Assembly (NCBI GenBank): GCA_026724425.1 | Contig: JAIUCV010001287.1 | Span: 1-64,000, forward strand | Direction: 5' to 3' | Source of the DNA: Erythrophleum ivorense | Lineage: Eukaryota > Streptophyta > Magnoliopsida > Fabales > Fabaceae | DNA: 64,000 nt | In this document: positions 25,901 to 36,240 of the stretch, in pieces | Numbering within the stretch: position 1 is the stretch's first letter | How the letters are laid out: each line of letters starts with the position of its first letter | Notes under the pieces: generated by a model | Seen by the model: only the letters and a program-made list of their open reading frames with translations | What the model was told of the DNA's origin: nothing | The model's database searches: none | Translations under genes and position numbers: made by a program

Positions 25901-28900
25901 CCACTTTCATCAAACTTCATACCTCTGTTTATAATAATCTATTGTATAATAGAATTAAAAATTCTGTACCATTTGGATATGTCATTGTAACCCACAAAAA
26001 TACCGATCTTTTATCTTTGATCAAATTTGTCCCTTTTAACTTCAGAACATTGGCATAACATAGATTTCCAAACACCTTCAGAGGTGACTTACAAATAGCT
26101 TTTGACTTATCCATGCTTTGTATAAGGCCTTCTCTTTCAAGGCTTTGGTTGGAAATCGATTTTGTAAATAAATAGAGGTGTTGACAACCTCTGCCTATAA
26201 TATTTTAGGCAAGTCTTTCTCAAACATGAGATATTTGGGTATGTTTATAACATATCTATTTTTTCTTTTACTCTCACCATTTTGTTGTAGTGAGTAAATT
26301 ATAGGGAGTTGATGATGTATACCTGTTCGCTATAGAAACTCTTCAAATTAATTAGAGGTATGCTCAGTCTTATTGTTAGTTCTTAAGGTCTTGCTTTTCA
26401 ATGAACATTGATTCTCAACCATTGTCTTGGACTTTTGAAACTTAGTAAATATTTTAGACTTCTGTTTGAGGAAATAAACTCAACAATATCTCATATAGTT
26501 ATCAATAAATAAGAGAAAGTGTTTGTTACTATTCAAGGATGGTATGTTCTTTGGTTGGCCCACATTTTAGTGGACAAGCTCTAACTTGTTAGCTACTCTC
26601 AAGACTTAATAAGTAGAAAAGGACTTTTTGGTCAACTTTCCCAAATGACATACTCTACATTCAGGATTGCAACCACTTATAGATTGCAGGTCCGATATTA
26701 GCTCTTCTTTTTTTTTTTTGGAGCAACTTTAGTGGAAAAAAATTGACATATCTAAGTCTTTTATGCTACAAATCATCATTTTCCCTCATACCAATATAAA
26801 CTCTTCCTTTATCGTCATTCAACTCAAAAGAAAAACTTTTGTTGTATATTCTAATTGAGAAAATCTTTATACCAGTAGAATAAAAAATTTCACATACTTT
26901 ACTCTTAATTGATAGAGTAAAATTTTTATCAAGAAGTTGTTAAATAATGAATAAATTTTGACTTAACTCAGGTACAAATAAAACATCTTCTATAAGCATT
27001 GTATCTAAGAGTGTTTGAATAGCAACAACACATCTCTTTTTTACATCTACAAGCTCGCCATCTCCAAGTCTAATTTTGGAGGAATAACCTTTGTCCAAGG
27101 TTTTAAAAATATTCAAATTTGTTAACATGTAATGCGTGCATCCACTGTCAATGAGTCACATATTAGTATTCAAAGTTGTCTTATAGCATTTTTTCAACAA
27201 TAGTGGCTGTAGACAACTTCTTTTTATTAGTTTTATTAATATCAAGTACTTGTGTCGGTTAGATTTGAAGTCGCTATCTTTGATTTGCCTTACATATTTC
27301 GTCAACATGACAAATTTGCTTGCAAAACTGGCATTGAACTCCAAGTTTGAACTAGTAGTAGTTTTTAGCATGGCCTTTTTTTTGGCAAGGAGGACACGGT
27401 GAAAACTTGTCCTTTTTAAATTTTCTTCAATTGTTGTGCTGCTACTCCATCTTTCATGTACCTTTTTTTGTTCACTGTCATACTTCTTCAAGTCATTGTT
27501 ATTTTGTTATTTTAACTTTTATATCGTTGCTAGTGCAACTTCATTGGCACTTGCTTCCTCTTCGAAGGTTCCCCCCCCCCCCCCCCCCACTTTACAGCTT
27601 GTAGTGCATTTGCTAGTTCTATTATGGAAAGTTGCATTAGGTCCCTTGTGTCTTTTAACAAGGAAATCTTTGCTTCCAAGCTCTTAGTTAGCATGACTTT
27701 CTCCACGATCCTTCTCTTCTCCACTTCTTTCCCAAGCAACCTGATCTTGTTTATAGTTGCCATGACTCTCTCAATGTAGTCTTTCACCTTTTCAGATTCT
27801 TTCATCTTTAGTAGTTTAAACTCCTTTCCCAAGTTGTAAATCTACATCTGCTGAATCTTATCGCTCTTTTCAAGCTTCACTTTTAGCTTTTTCCAAACTT
27901 TATTGGTAGTTTTGCAGGCCATTATCCTAGTGAAGATGATTTCATCAATGGTTGAATGAATGATGGAGAGAGCTCTATGCTTCTTGGTTGTTTCCTTTGA
28001 ATGATATTTGATTTGGTTTATTGTTGGGTTAGTTGGTAAAAGATATATAGCTTTATAAGCTTTAACGTACTTTCAAAAATCAAATAATCTAAGGAAACTT
28101 TTTATCTTAATAACCAATACTTAGTAATTTTGTCTAAGGAAAATGGGTAGAGAAACCCCAAAAGAGGTTGAGGAGGCCATAGTAGAATAGGAAGAAAAAA
28201 AAAAACAGCTGAAAAGTGAGTTGTGGTTAATTTCCTTACTAGTTTTCTTACTCATAGTTCCTCAAAAGATTCTTAAGGCTCTGATACCAAATGTTGAAAT
28301 CACTAGTTATAGAACTAAGCGAGAGGTAAAGGAAGAATTCAAAGAGCAGAGTTTAGTTTGCTCTGTTTCATTTACTAATTTATAATCGAAAGTTTTACTA
28401 TTTGATTGAGCAACATTAAATGCTTAATCATTCCCTTAAACATTAAGAATTATGATCCTAGAGTAAAAAGAATAACAAACTGATATTTCCTAAAAACAAA
28501 TACCATTAATATTCGGCTTTTCACACTAACTATCAGATTCTATTGCAATAAATGAAAATGGACAAAACAAAAAGTTTGCACTTTAACATGCTAGAAAAGT
28601 GTGCTCAATTTTACTTGGATTGCTAAACTCAACTTTAAGTGCTCAACTTAATTCAACGTAAGGCTCTAAACTTCAGTCTTACTTTAGGTCTTCACTTTAC
28701 TCGTAGTTTGTTCAACGCTCCTAAGTACGCTCAACTCTTTTTAACTTGAATGTGTTCAATTTTAGCTGCATTCAACTTCGACTTAAGCTGATTTTTAGAG
28801 TTAAGTTTACAAAAATACTCCTCTTTAACTCCTTCATTCCAATAACTACCCTACTTAAATACCTTATCGAGTAGTTCGTACTACTCGATATAGAATTTTG

Positions 28901-31602
28901 GCATCCCATACTGTCATTATCTTAGCATGAGCCTAGCTATTGCAATATTGTAGGTAAATTCACATGCCAGATAAGTTAGGTTGTGTGATCATTCTGACAG
29001 AGGAAATGAAAACAAGTTTTGGTTAATTCTGATAATTAGGCACTGACAGTTAGCTGCTTATAATCATAGACATAAATAAAGTAAGAAGCTAATGAAATTA
29101 TGAGCAAGTATTCATAAAGGGTGCCATCTTTAGGAAATAAAATACCTTTTGTGAAAAATACATGAAGTAAAAGCATATCCATGTGGAAAACAATGCTCAC
29201 TTTTTGAATATTTCCATTCCTCGACATACATTGAAAGGCATCATAAAAACCACATTCACTTGAAAAGAATGGTCTGCTGCTTTTTATTGATAAAAATAAA
29301 TAAATTTTATTCAACTATTTTTTATATCTTACTAATTGGTATCTGATTATCAATACAAAATATTTCGCTTAATTTTACCCTTTCCAAAAGAACTTACAAA
29401 TTTGATCGTCTAAAGCAGTATGTTGTGATTTTAATCTGTACGCAAAGGTGGATTTCTAATTATAATGATTTTCTATCTTGTTCTTTAGATAGAATCATGA
29501 TATTTTGTAATTGTTGCAGATACTCAATAAAGTCAGTCTTGCTGGACTACATGATAAAGGTTAAATTACAAAGATAGTTTTTACTTAATGCTCTTTCGTG
29601 CATTTGTTCCTGTTCAATTTCACATCTTCAGGAAACATATATTCTACGCTATGAACAGCGTAGTTACTATATTCTTTTTACTCTATTCATAATTGCTTCA
29701 TAAAAAAATATCTTATGGCTTTAATTTCAGGCAAAGCAGCAATTTTGGAGATTGAAACAAAAAGTTATGAGAAAGAGACTGATGATTTATTATGCATGAA
29801 CAGGTTAGACCTTCTAAAATATCTCATTTGATGTTTTCTTGCTATCATACTCAACTAGCATACTGCTTGTAGGATGACTGCTTTCCTACGTGGTGCTGGT
29901 GGCTTCTCAAAGTCGTCTAACCCATTTTCTTACTCAAATTACCCAGCCAACCAGGTTTCAGCTGTGAAATTTCCTGAAAGTCAACCTTTCTCAGTGTTTG
30001 AAGATCGTACCCATCCATCTCAGGCATGTAAACTTATTCTATACATCTTTTTTGAATTAAATTGGCTTGTTCGTTACCCCCATTTTTTGCTACAACCCTC
30101 CTTCACTAATTGTGCTCTGTTGTCCTCTTAATAACATATTTGGAATGAAACGTATGATCAATATCTCCTTCAATTTTGGACAAACATCTAGCATCTTAAA
30201 CCATACATAGTACATTTTATGTGATCTGGTTATCTCCCTATGGTAGTTATGTATTTTGTTGTTCAGCCTCCGTTACCATAACAGCTTTTTTTTCCCTTTT
30301 TTTTTTTGTTTGGTGTGTGCTATTTACATTGCTTAAGGTGTATTTGATAAACTGGAAGCTCAATGCTGAAAATTGGTAGGGTAGATTGGTGTTTTTGAGC
30401 CATTTTTCTTGTAAAAAGTCTCTTGCTATAGTTACATATCAAAATCGTCAGAGTTCATCCCTAATATGGAAAAGAGGTGAGACATTGCAAAGAGTCATTT
30501 TTCTTTTGGTAACTTGTAAAGAAGCCATTGAATCAAGTGGGAATGTGCTTGACTTTATGAGATTATGCCTATTACCGGGGGGTTAATGTTTTTCCTTTTC
30601 TTAACCCCTACTGCTTTGGGTTAATTGATGATTTATGCACTAAGTGTTATCCATCAACATCAAATTCTAGAAGTTAAGTATCTCTGTTAATATAACTTCT
30701 TAAGCTTTCTTCTCTCTGTTTTGCTACTTGCTTTCTGCAGGCATTGCTTTACAGACTATCTGGTGATTACAATCCGCTGCATTCAGATCCCATAATTGCA
30801 AAGGTTGCTGGGTTAGTACTTCCACCCTGTGCTCTGAATGCCAGTGGAGTACTAAATTCTTGAAATTCCAATTAGACTGTAGGTGTGCTTGTTGAATTTG
30901 GCGAATGAGATATTTGATATTTCCTTTTCTTTAGCCATGGAGTGTGATTGGGCATTCTTTGCAAAAGTAGTGACGTCTTTTCAGCCATGGAGTGTTATCT
31001 TTGTTTGAAGCAAGGAAAGAGGCGTGCTCATATGCAAGTTTATAAAACGGAGGTCTTCTTTTTAAGATAAAACAAATGAGGGTTACTTCTCATTGTGTGA
31101 TATGCATCAGTTTCTTACTATGTCTTCTCTTGTATTTACATTCTGCAATATTCAGTTATTGGGGCCGGCTAGTCTAATTTTGTTCTATCTTATTCTCAAA
31201 GATTCTCACAGCCAATATTGCATGGGCTGTGCACACTAGGATTTGCTGTGAGGGCCATCATCAAATGTATATGCAGAGGAGATTCAGAGAGGATAAAAAG
31301 CATAGCAGGCCGTTTTCTTCTGCATGTCTACCCGGGTGAAACTTTATATACTGAAATGTGGCTTGAAGGCTTGAGGTAGGCTCAATATTTTCCACATTAA
31401 TTAGGATATCCTATTCCCATTTCCTCTTCATTTTAGTAACTAAAGCATTAGTTAATTACGTCACGATCTAACTCGTGGAAGAACTGAGGTGGTGTTTGAA
31501 AATTGAAATTGCAGGGTTATATATCGGACAAAGGTGAAAGAGCGGAAGCGGACAGCCCTTTCTGGCTATGTTGATCTTAATGGTTTGACTCCATCGCTAT
31601 AG
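22990..31602 (+). CDS. ECH2: Peroxisomal enoyl-CoA hydratase 2 (ECH2-type, MaoC hotdog)
   Basis: Hydrates 2-trans-enoyl-CoA to the 3R-hydroxyacyl-CoA; in Arabidopsis ECH2 serves breakdown of fatty acids with even-position cis double bonds in peroxisomes. Exons: 22990-23046, 23503-23634 (start uncertain), 23844-23911, 24037-24109, 29520-29559, 29731-29803, 29873-30023, 30741-30811, 31202-31375, 31515-31602; 308 aa. The hydratase-2 signature YRLSGDYNPLHSDP gives Asp207 and His212 as catalytic residues. Other landmarks are LLLHGQQYIELYKPFPSSG, FLRGAGGFS and SQPILHGLCTLGFA. The intron after exon 4 is 5.4 kb because it holds an antisense Copia element. The intron after exon 7 starts GC instead of GT. 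The end ...GLTPSL gives a PSL tripeptide where Arabidopsis has SSL. The exon 1/2 join (HKFPE to RDAALYALGVG) is not clean; see findings. Confidence 0.9.
24190..24303. repeat. Local direct repeat; second copy split by the Copia element
   Basis: The block starting gcacccaagcgagctgagga and ending in the hairpin gagtagctcatactactc recurs at 24424-24484. It then resumes after the Copia element at 28845-28900 (accctacttaaatacc then cgagtagttcgtactactcg). The second copy was therefore whole before the retrotransposon landed inside it. Confidence 0.75.
24485..25022 (-). repeat. 3' LTR of the Copia element
   Basis: It begins TATTGAAATC (canonical TG mutated to TA) and ends TCCAATA. It aligns block by block with the right LTR: tagtttgttatgttttgtt, tttgattgagcgatattaaatg, tttagaattaagttcacac. 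Confidence 0.9.
25140..28100 (-). pseudogene. Copia gag-pol remnant, reverse transcriptase mostly deleted
   Basis: In minus-strand order: a UBN2-type gag (about 27540-28100, KEFKLLKMKESEKVKDYIER, SIIELANALQA); a CX2CX4HX4C zinc knuckle CQFCKQICHVDEIC (27292-27333); a protease active site DSGCTHYM at 27128-27149 followed by KIRLGDGELVDVKK and DVLFVPELSQNL (about 26940-27100); an integrase zinc-finger end CNPECRVCHLGK (about 26640-26675) and core pieces; then RPDIMYV-like and RNase H pieces (EFIDSDWTNFLDDMNNTSEY, SSKKQKTVTQLTAKIEYI, about 25370-25550; YDSKLAVAIIKNLAFHGRTK and DQVMNIFTKGL, 25140-25320). The catalytic reverse-transcriptase part that should lie near 25750-25850 is missing. Many stops and frameshifts make it non-functional. 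Confidence 0.85.
28278..28289 (-). other. Copia primer-binding site (initiator Met tRNA)
   Basis: The minus strand reads TGGTATCAGAGC two bases inside the 5' LTR. This is the classic plant Copia primer site, complementary to the 3' end of initiator methionine tRNA. It fixes the element's orientation. Confidence 0.92.
28292..28844 (-). repeat. 5' LTR of the Copia element
   Basis: It begins TGTTGAAATC on the plus strand and ends TTCCAATA. It keeps the canonical TG lost in the other LTR, while its other end has CAATA in place of CAACA. Confidence 0.9.
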
Positions 31603-32251
31603 AGGATATTTATTGCGTGTAAGCAAGTAGATCCTCGTAATAATTATGTCCAAGGCTTGTCATTAACAGTCGAAGATGTATTCAATTATCAACAAGGCCT
31701 CGTTATCTTATGCAAGAGACTAGGAGAGTGGATGTCTCTGGCACTGTTCCGCAGACTTGGCAAAAACGTTGCTAAATGTATCAAGCTAGTGGTGGCCACT
31801 TCCCTATATTGTATCTAGTCATCTAATGATCTTATGTTTCATAGTTATAGAAAACTTAATTGGAATACATTAGCTTGTTCTCTCTAGTTAGGATTATCTT
31901 ATATTTGCTATTTGATGGAATAGGTTAAAACCTACTTCGGTTGTCAATGTACAGGTATATCTGCCTGAATAAAATATATTTGATTTAATAGTAACATAAT
32001 GGAGCGGGTAATCTCATTGAAATTCATTAATTCAAAAGGATACAAGTTTAACATTTTATTTATGAAACATTTTGTTTTATTTTATCAGTTTAGTTACGCA
32101 TTTAGTTTTTATAGTTTTCATAAATTCAATATAGTTTTAAATATATATTATTAATATATATATATATATATATATCTTAAACAAGTTTCCGACATTAATC
32201 TATGCTATAACACTTTCTCTTTCAAGTTTATATGTGCTAGCACCAAAAATT
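31603..32251. other. ECH2 3' region and spacer
   Basis: This probably holds the ECH2 3' UTR, with a polyadenylation-like AATAAA at about 31970. A (TA)n run lies at about 32152-32175. No gene is seen. Confidence 0.5.
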
Positions 32252-34534
32252 GCCAGTTAGTAATGGCTGGAAGTTAGGTCCATTTACATGCCTGAATGAT
32301 TCATTGTAAATTGGGATTAGTGTGCCTTGTTTCTTTAAAATGCATCATATGTATACATCCATACATATATTATGTTCAGAGAGTAAATGATATCTCAGTT
32401 AATAAATTTAAAAATTGCATGTATGCTTTATCACCAGTGGTTGGTGATCATGTGTGATAAGAATATTGTTTGCCCTAATATCTCTGTATCTGATATTATT
32501 CTCATGCAAGTATAGCAAGTTTTTTAGCAGCTCCAACGGTGACTTTGATCCTATCTTTCCAACTAGAAGGCATTCGAGAATAACCAATTAGAAGAATATG
32601 ATCTTTAATAAGCCATATCAAGAAAATATATACTTATTTCCATAATATTGAATAAAACTTACATGATGAATGTATTAGTTTCTATTGAGAATAGTTTAAA
32701 AATTATGTGAAAAGATAAGTTTTGATCTAACCTAGCCAATCGGTGTATTGTAGAAGCAAGGAAAATCATCTTTGGAGATATTGGTCGATTTGGCTTAAAA
32801 GAACAATCGATTGGTCGATGATGTATTAATTAGTTTGAAATAGAGAGGTTTTTGAGAGCATTTTGGGAGTGACAATCAATTGATGTCCGATGCTAATCTA
32901 TTGGTCAAAAAATAAATTTTATAAATTTGAGATTTTATTTGATATAGTATCAATTAAATTGAGTGATCATAAGGTTTCATCATATAACAATTATATGATT
33001 GTTAGAATAAATAGAAATTTAAATAGATTCAACTAATCAAATTTAAAAATTAAATTTTAAATTTGTAAAAAAACGTGATGATTCAAAATCAACTCTATTA
33101 AATATAGATACTGACCATATGAAAAAGATAATAAAAAATATGAATGAACATTCTATTCTTCCATATTCTCTGAACCAAAATCATATTCAGAAAGAGAAAA
33201 ATCTATCATTTGCTAAGTGATCTCTCCAATGTTTTGGATGACTTTTAGGAGCAACTTTGTCAATGCCTTATTTATCCCTTATTATAAGTTTCAAAGTTTT
33301 TAACCTAATTTTTTATTTTGTTTTTTGTTTTAACTTCATTACAACCCCAATATCTTAACAATGCCTTGAGTAAGACGACATTGAAGGATATCCAATATCC
33401 ATAGGAATTGCTAATCATGCCTCTAACCCAAGAAATTGGGGGAAAGGCTCTACTTACCAACTACTTAATGCAAAGGAAACCTATCTCATTTTTGGATAAG
33501 TCAAGAGAATCCAATGAGGCTCATGCATCAAGATCCTTAGATCTTGTATCCAAGGATAATTTCATTTAAGAATTTTAAATTTATAAAACATTTTATTTGT
33601 TAAACTAATAATATACATGGCATAAAATATTACTTTTTTATATGGTGTTTAAATATCAAAATATTTTTAAGACCTTGTACTTTAGAAAAAAATTAGAATT
33701 TAAATCTTTTTAAATTACTAGTATGATTGCATGAGATGAGTCAAGCAAGTTTGTGATGTGTGTTCTTTTTAAAAAATAAAAAATAAAAACAAAAAAAAAT
33801 TTAACTATGCAAACAAAAAAATTTAACTATGGGAATAAAAATTTTAATTGTAAAGATAAAAGTTTTTGTTGCTTTAGGTCTTTAAAATAGCTCATAATTT
33901 AAGATCTTTTACAATAAATATTTTTAACTTATGATTTTGAAGTGTAATTTTAAACAAAATTTAACCGTGAAGAGTTTTTTCTTAAATAATAATTAATAGA
34001 GATGAAAGAAAAAATTAGATAAAGAACTTATATGCTTTATGTGTTTTATAATATAAAATTAATTTTTTCTTATAATTAAGATTTTTGTTATTACAATTGA
34101 AATTTTTAACTTTTTTATAGAAAAAGGCAGGTGTTACAAAGAATCTGAATTCATAAATATATTATGAATTATGAAATATGAAAAATAGTGATGTAATGCG
34201 ATATCAGTGTGGCAAACATAAAATCCATCTTATAATGAAATCAAAGTTTGGATCCTAGTATAATTATATAAATGTGAAAGTATATATAGAAATACTATAT
34301 CTTTATAGATCTTTGATTATATATTTGTCACATCACAAGAATAACTTTTTATTCATCTAATTAAAATTTGTGTTAAGCTATTTGAGCAAAAAATTTATCC
34401 TTGTCAGCAGAAAAAAAAAAGTTTATCCAATGAGTTATTCGAGATCATTTCCTTTATAAATTATAACTCAAAAAGTGATGCCACAATGCAAACCGAAAAA
34501 AAAAAAAATGGCAGTACAAGACGAGAACGCAGTG
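32252..34534. repeat. 2.28-kb direct repeat, left copy
   Basis: From gccag at 32252 to acgagaacgcagtg at 34534 this region aligns throughout with 36241-38819 at an offset of about 3989. Shared blocks include tctcagttaataaatttaaa, gatgtaatgcgatatcagtg and gaaatcaaagt(t/c)tggatcc. I would guess 80-90% identity by eye. It has no long reading frame. This copy lacks the MITE found in the right copy and so preserves the empty site (aaattataactcaa, about 34457-34470). Confidence 0.85.
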
Positions 34535-34717
34535 CTTCACTACAATATATATTTCTAGTCTCAGGTCAGTTAAGTATCATATTAATCAGATTTGAGCTAA
34601 AAATACTCATAGAAAATCTTCTTAACCATACCCAGGTCCCTAATTTCCCAGGTATCCATATAATGAGTATTTTGCGCGTCCCAATCCCAAAACGTACCTT
34701 TGGCAGCTATACTCTGA

Positions 34718-34848
34718 GTGTGTGTTTGGAAAAGTGATATTTCTTTTAAATCATATTTTCACAAAGCAACAAATTTTTATTTTTAGATAATTGTAACTGG
34801 CCAAACGTGATTCTGAGCAGAAATCAACGTGTATTCAAACACATTATG
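34718..34848. repeat. Short MITE-like foldback
   Basis: The left end gtgtgtttggaaaagtgat and the right end (reverse complement atgtgtttgaatacacgt) form imperfect inverted ends around about 90 bp of AT-rich sequence. The TGTTTG-type end recalls hAT-like MITEs, but no clear 8-bp target duplication was found. Confidence 0.35.
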
Positions 34849-35176
34849 ACTACGAGACGGAGTGGCTCAAGATTCCGAGTCACGAAGGAGCTGAACTGGG
34901 TTTTGATGAGCCTGCACTCCCACTGTCACCGCCTTCTATGTACGATTCAGAGTTCCGAAGCTCATACTTTGACTTAAATTCTTGGTATTAACGTACATAT
35001 GGTCCTGCATTCAACTGTGGTGCTATATGAACTCGGACACGGATTCTGTTCGAGACAAGCTGGATTTTGAATTCTTGAAGAATCGTAATGAGAACAAGGG
35101 GTCAAACTCTGGTTACCCAACCAACAGGATTTTCCCCTCGAAGCCTTATCCTCGTTCCAGTTATTATCTATGACAG
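34846..35176 (+). other. Coding-like fragments of unknown origin
   Basis: Two open stretches in a GC-richer patch. At about 34848-34991 one frame reads YDYETEWLKIPSHEGAELGF then FDEPALPLSPPSMYDSEFRS and SYFDLNSWY before a stop. At about 35025-35173 another frame reads MNSDTDSVRDKLDFEFLKNR and so on to a stop. They look protein-like in composition but match no family I can name. They lack a start with context and could be decayed exons or chance. Confidence 0.3.
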
Positions 35177-35588
35177 AACCAAATTAGATTTTCTTTCAAG
35201 GCCTCTTTCTAATAAAAATTTGAATCATTCTAATTAATTTAGATAGTTTAAATTGATTTTTTTCATATTATTTTTAAAAGAAGTAGAATATAAAATAAAA
35301 ATAATTTTTTAATTATGAATTAACAAAATTAAATATTCTAAATCTTAATTTAAATGATCCATATTTTATAAGAGAAGTAACAAAGAAATAATTTATAGAA
35401 GAGGATTGGGATTGATCGCAGAAACCCCAAAAAGAATATACATCTTTCTTGGCTGACACTTTTTAGCATATTATATTCTGGTGCCAAATACCCAAAGTTT
35501 CAACACCCCTGTTGAGTGTATCGAGTCTTCATGTTAATTTCTTGCCAAACCGAAGAGCGCTCGAGCTGGTAAGTCCATTAGAAAAAAA

Positions 35589-35940
35589 AGGCAATTGCAC
35601 GTAATCTCTCTGAATTTTAAGTTATATATAAAAAAATTTTATAAACTTTTAAAGTTTGCAATAAATTATTTTGAATTTTGAATAATGTGTAGAGAATTCT
35701 CCTAAATTTTAAATAGGTGCAGATAATCCTACTAAACTTTTTGAATTATTTACAAATAACTATCTTCATATGTCACATTTTTATGGAAGTTATTTGTATA
35801 TTTCTAAAGTTTATGAAAGTTCTTTGTATATGTTTAAAGTTCAGGAGGTTAATTATACATTATTTAAAATTTAAGAAGATTTTTTATCAACTTTTAAAGT
35901 TCAAAAAATTATTTTTATGAGAGTTATATGCAATTTTGTC
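35589..35940. repeat. Mutator-like MITE candidate
   Basis: The left end ggcaattgcacgtaatctct and the right end (reverse complement agacaaaattgcatataact) form imperfect terminal inverted repeats. They flank a core of repeated aaagttt/gaagtt units. The CAAATTGCA-type end is common in plant Mutator-like MITEs. A possible 9-bp A-rich target duplication is too simple to trust. Confidence 0.45.
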
Positions 35941-36240
35941 TTAAGAAAAATAAAAATGTTCAGTGAATGTTGATGTAGTTCGCTTCTTTTTTTTTTAAAT
36001 TAACTTAATTAGCTTATAGAGTGATCAAACATTATGATATGATTTAGTTATTGCATTTTTTTTAATAAATAAATTATATCAATTTTCTTTAAATTTTACT
36101 AAAATTATGTAGATATTTCTTAGTTAAATTTAAGAAAAATTCGCGTAATTTATTTTTTCTTTATTAATAACTAACTATCTGATGTTGTGATGCTGATAAT
36201 GTATTATATCTCATTTGTTTCATTGTTATGCAACAAACAA

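Larger units (their letters stand above)
24485..28844 (-). mobile_element. Decayed Ty1/Copia LTR retrotransposon, antisense in ECH2 intron 4
   Basis: Two related LTRs (24485-25022 and 28292-28844) flank an internal region of 3.27 kb. The insertion is bordered by actat (24480-24484) and actac (28845-28849), a 5-bp target duplication with one change. Coding is on the minus strand, opposite to ECH2, so the right LTR is the 5' one. Next to it is a primer-binding site for initiator-Met tRNA. Next to the left LTR the minus strand reads AAGGAAGAGAA, a purine tract. Gag, protease, integrase and RNase H pieces follow in Copia order but are full of stops. LTR divergence is large by eye, so the element is old. 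Its poly(G/C) run at 27571-27588 lies in gag. Confidence 0.92.
34535..36240. other. Single-copy segment between the two direct repeats
   Basis: This holds a short MITE-like element (34718-34848), a coding-like patch with no recognised family (34846-35176) and a Mutator-like MITE (about 35589-35940). The remainder is AT-rich with no gene. Confidence 0.55.

Noticed and set aside
27407..27687. Plus-strand frames rich in Ser, Phe and Pro
   Set aside because: They are the reverse side of the Copia gag, inflated by the C18 run.
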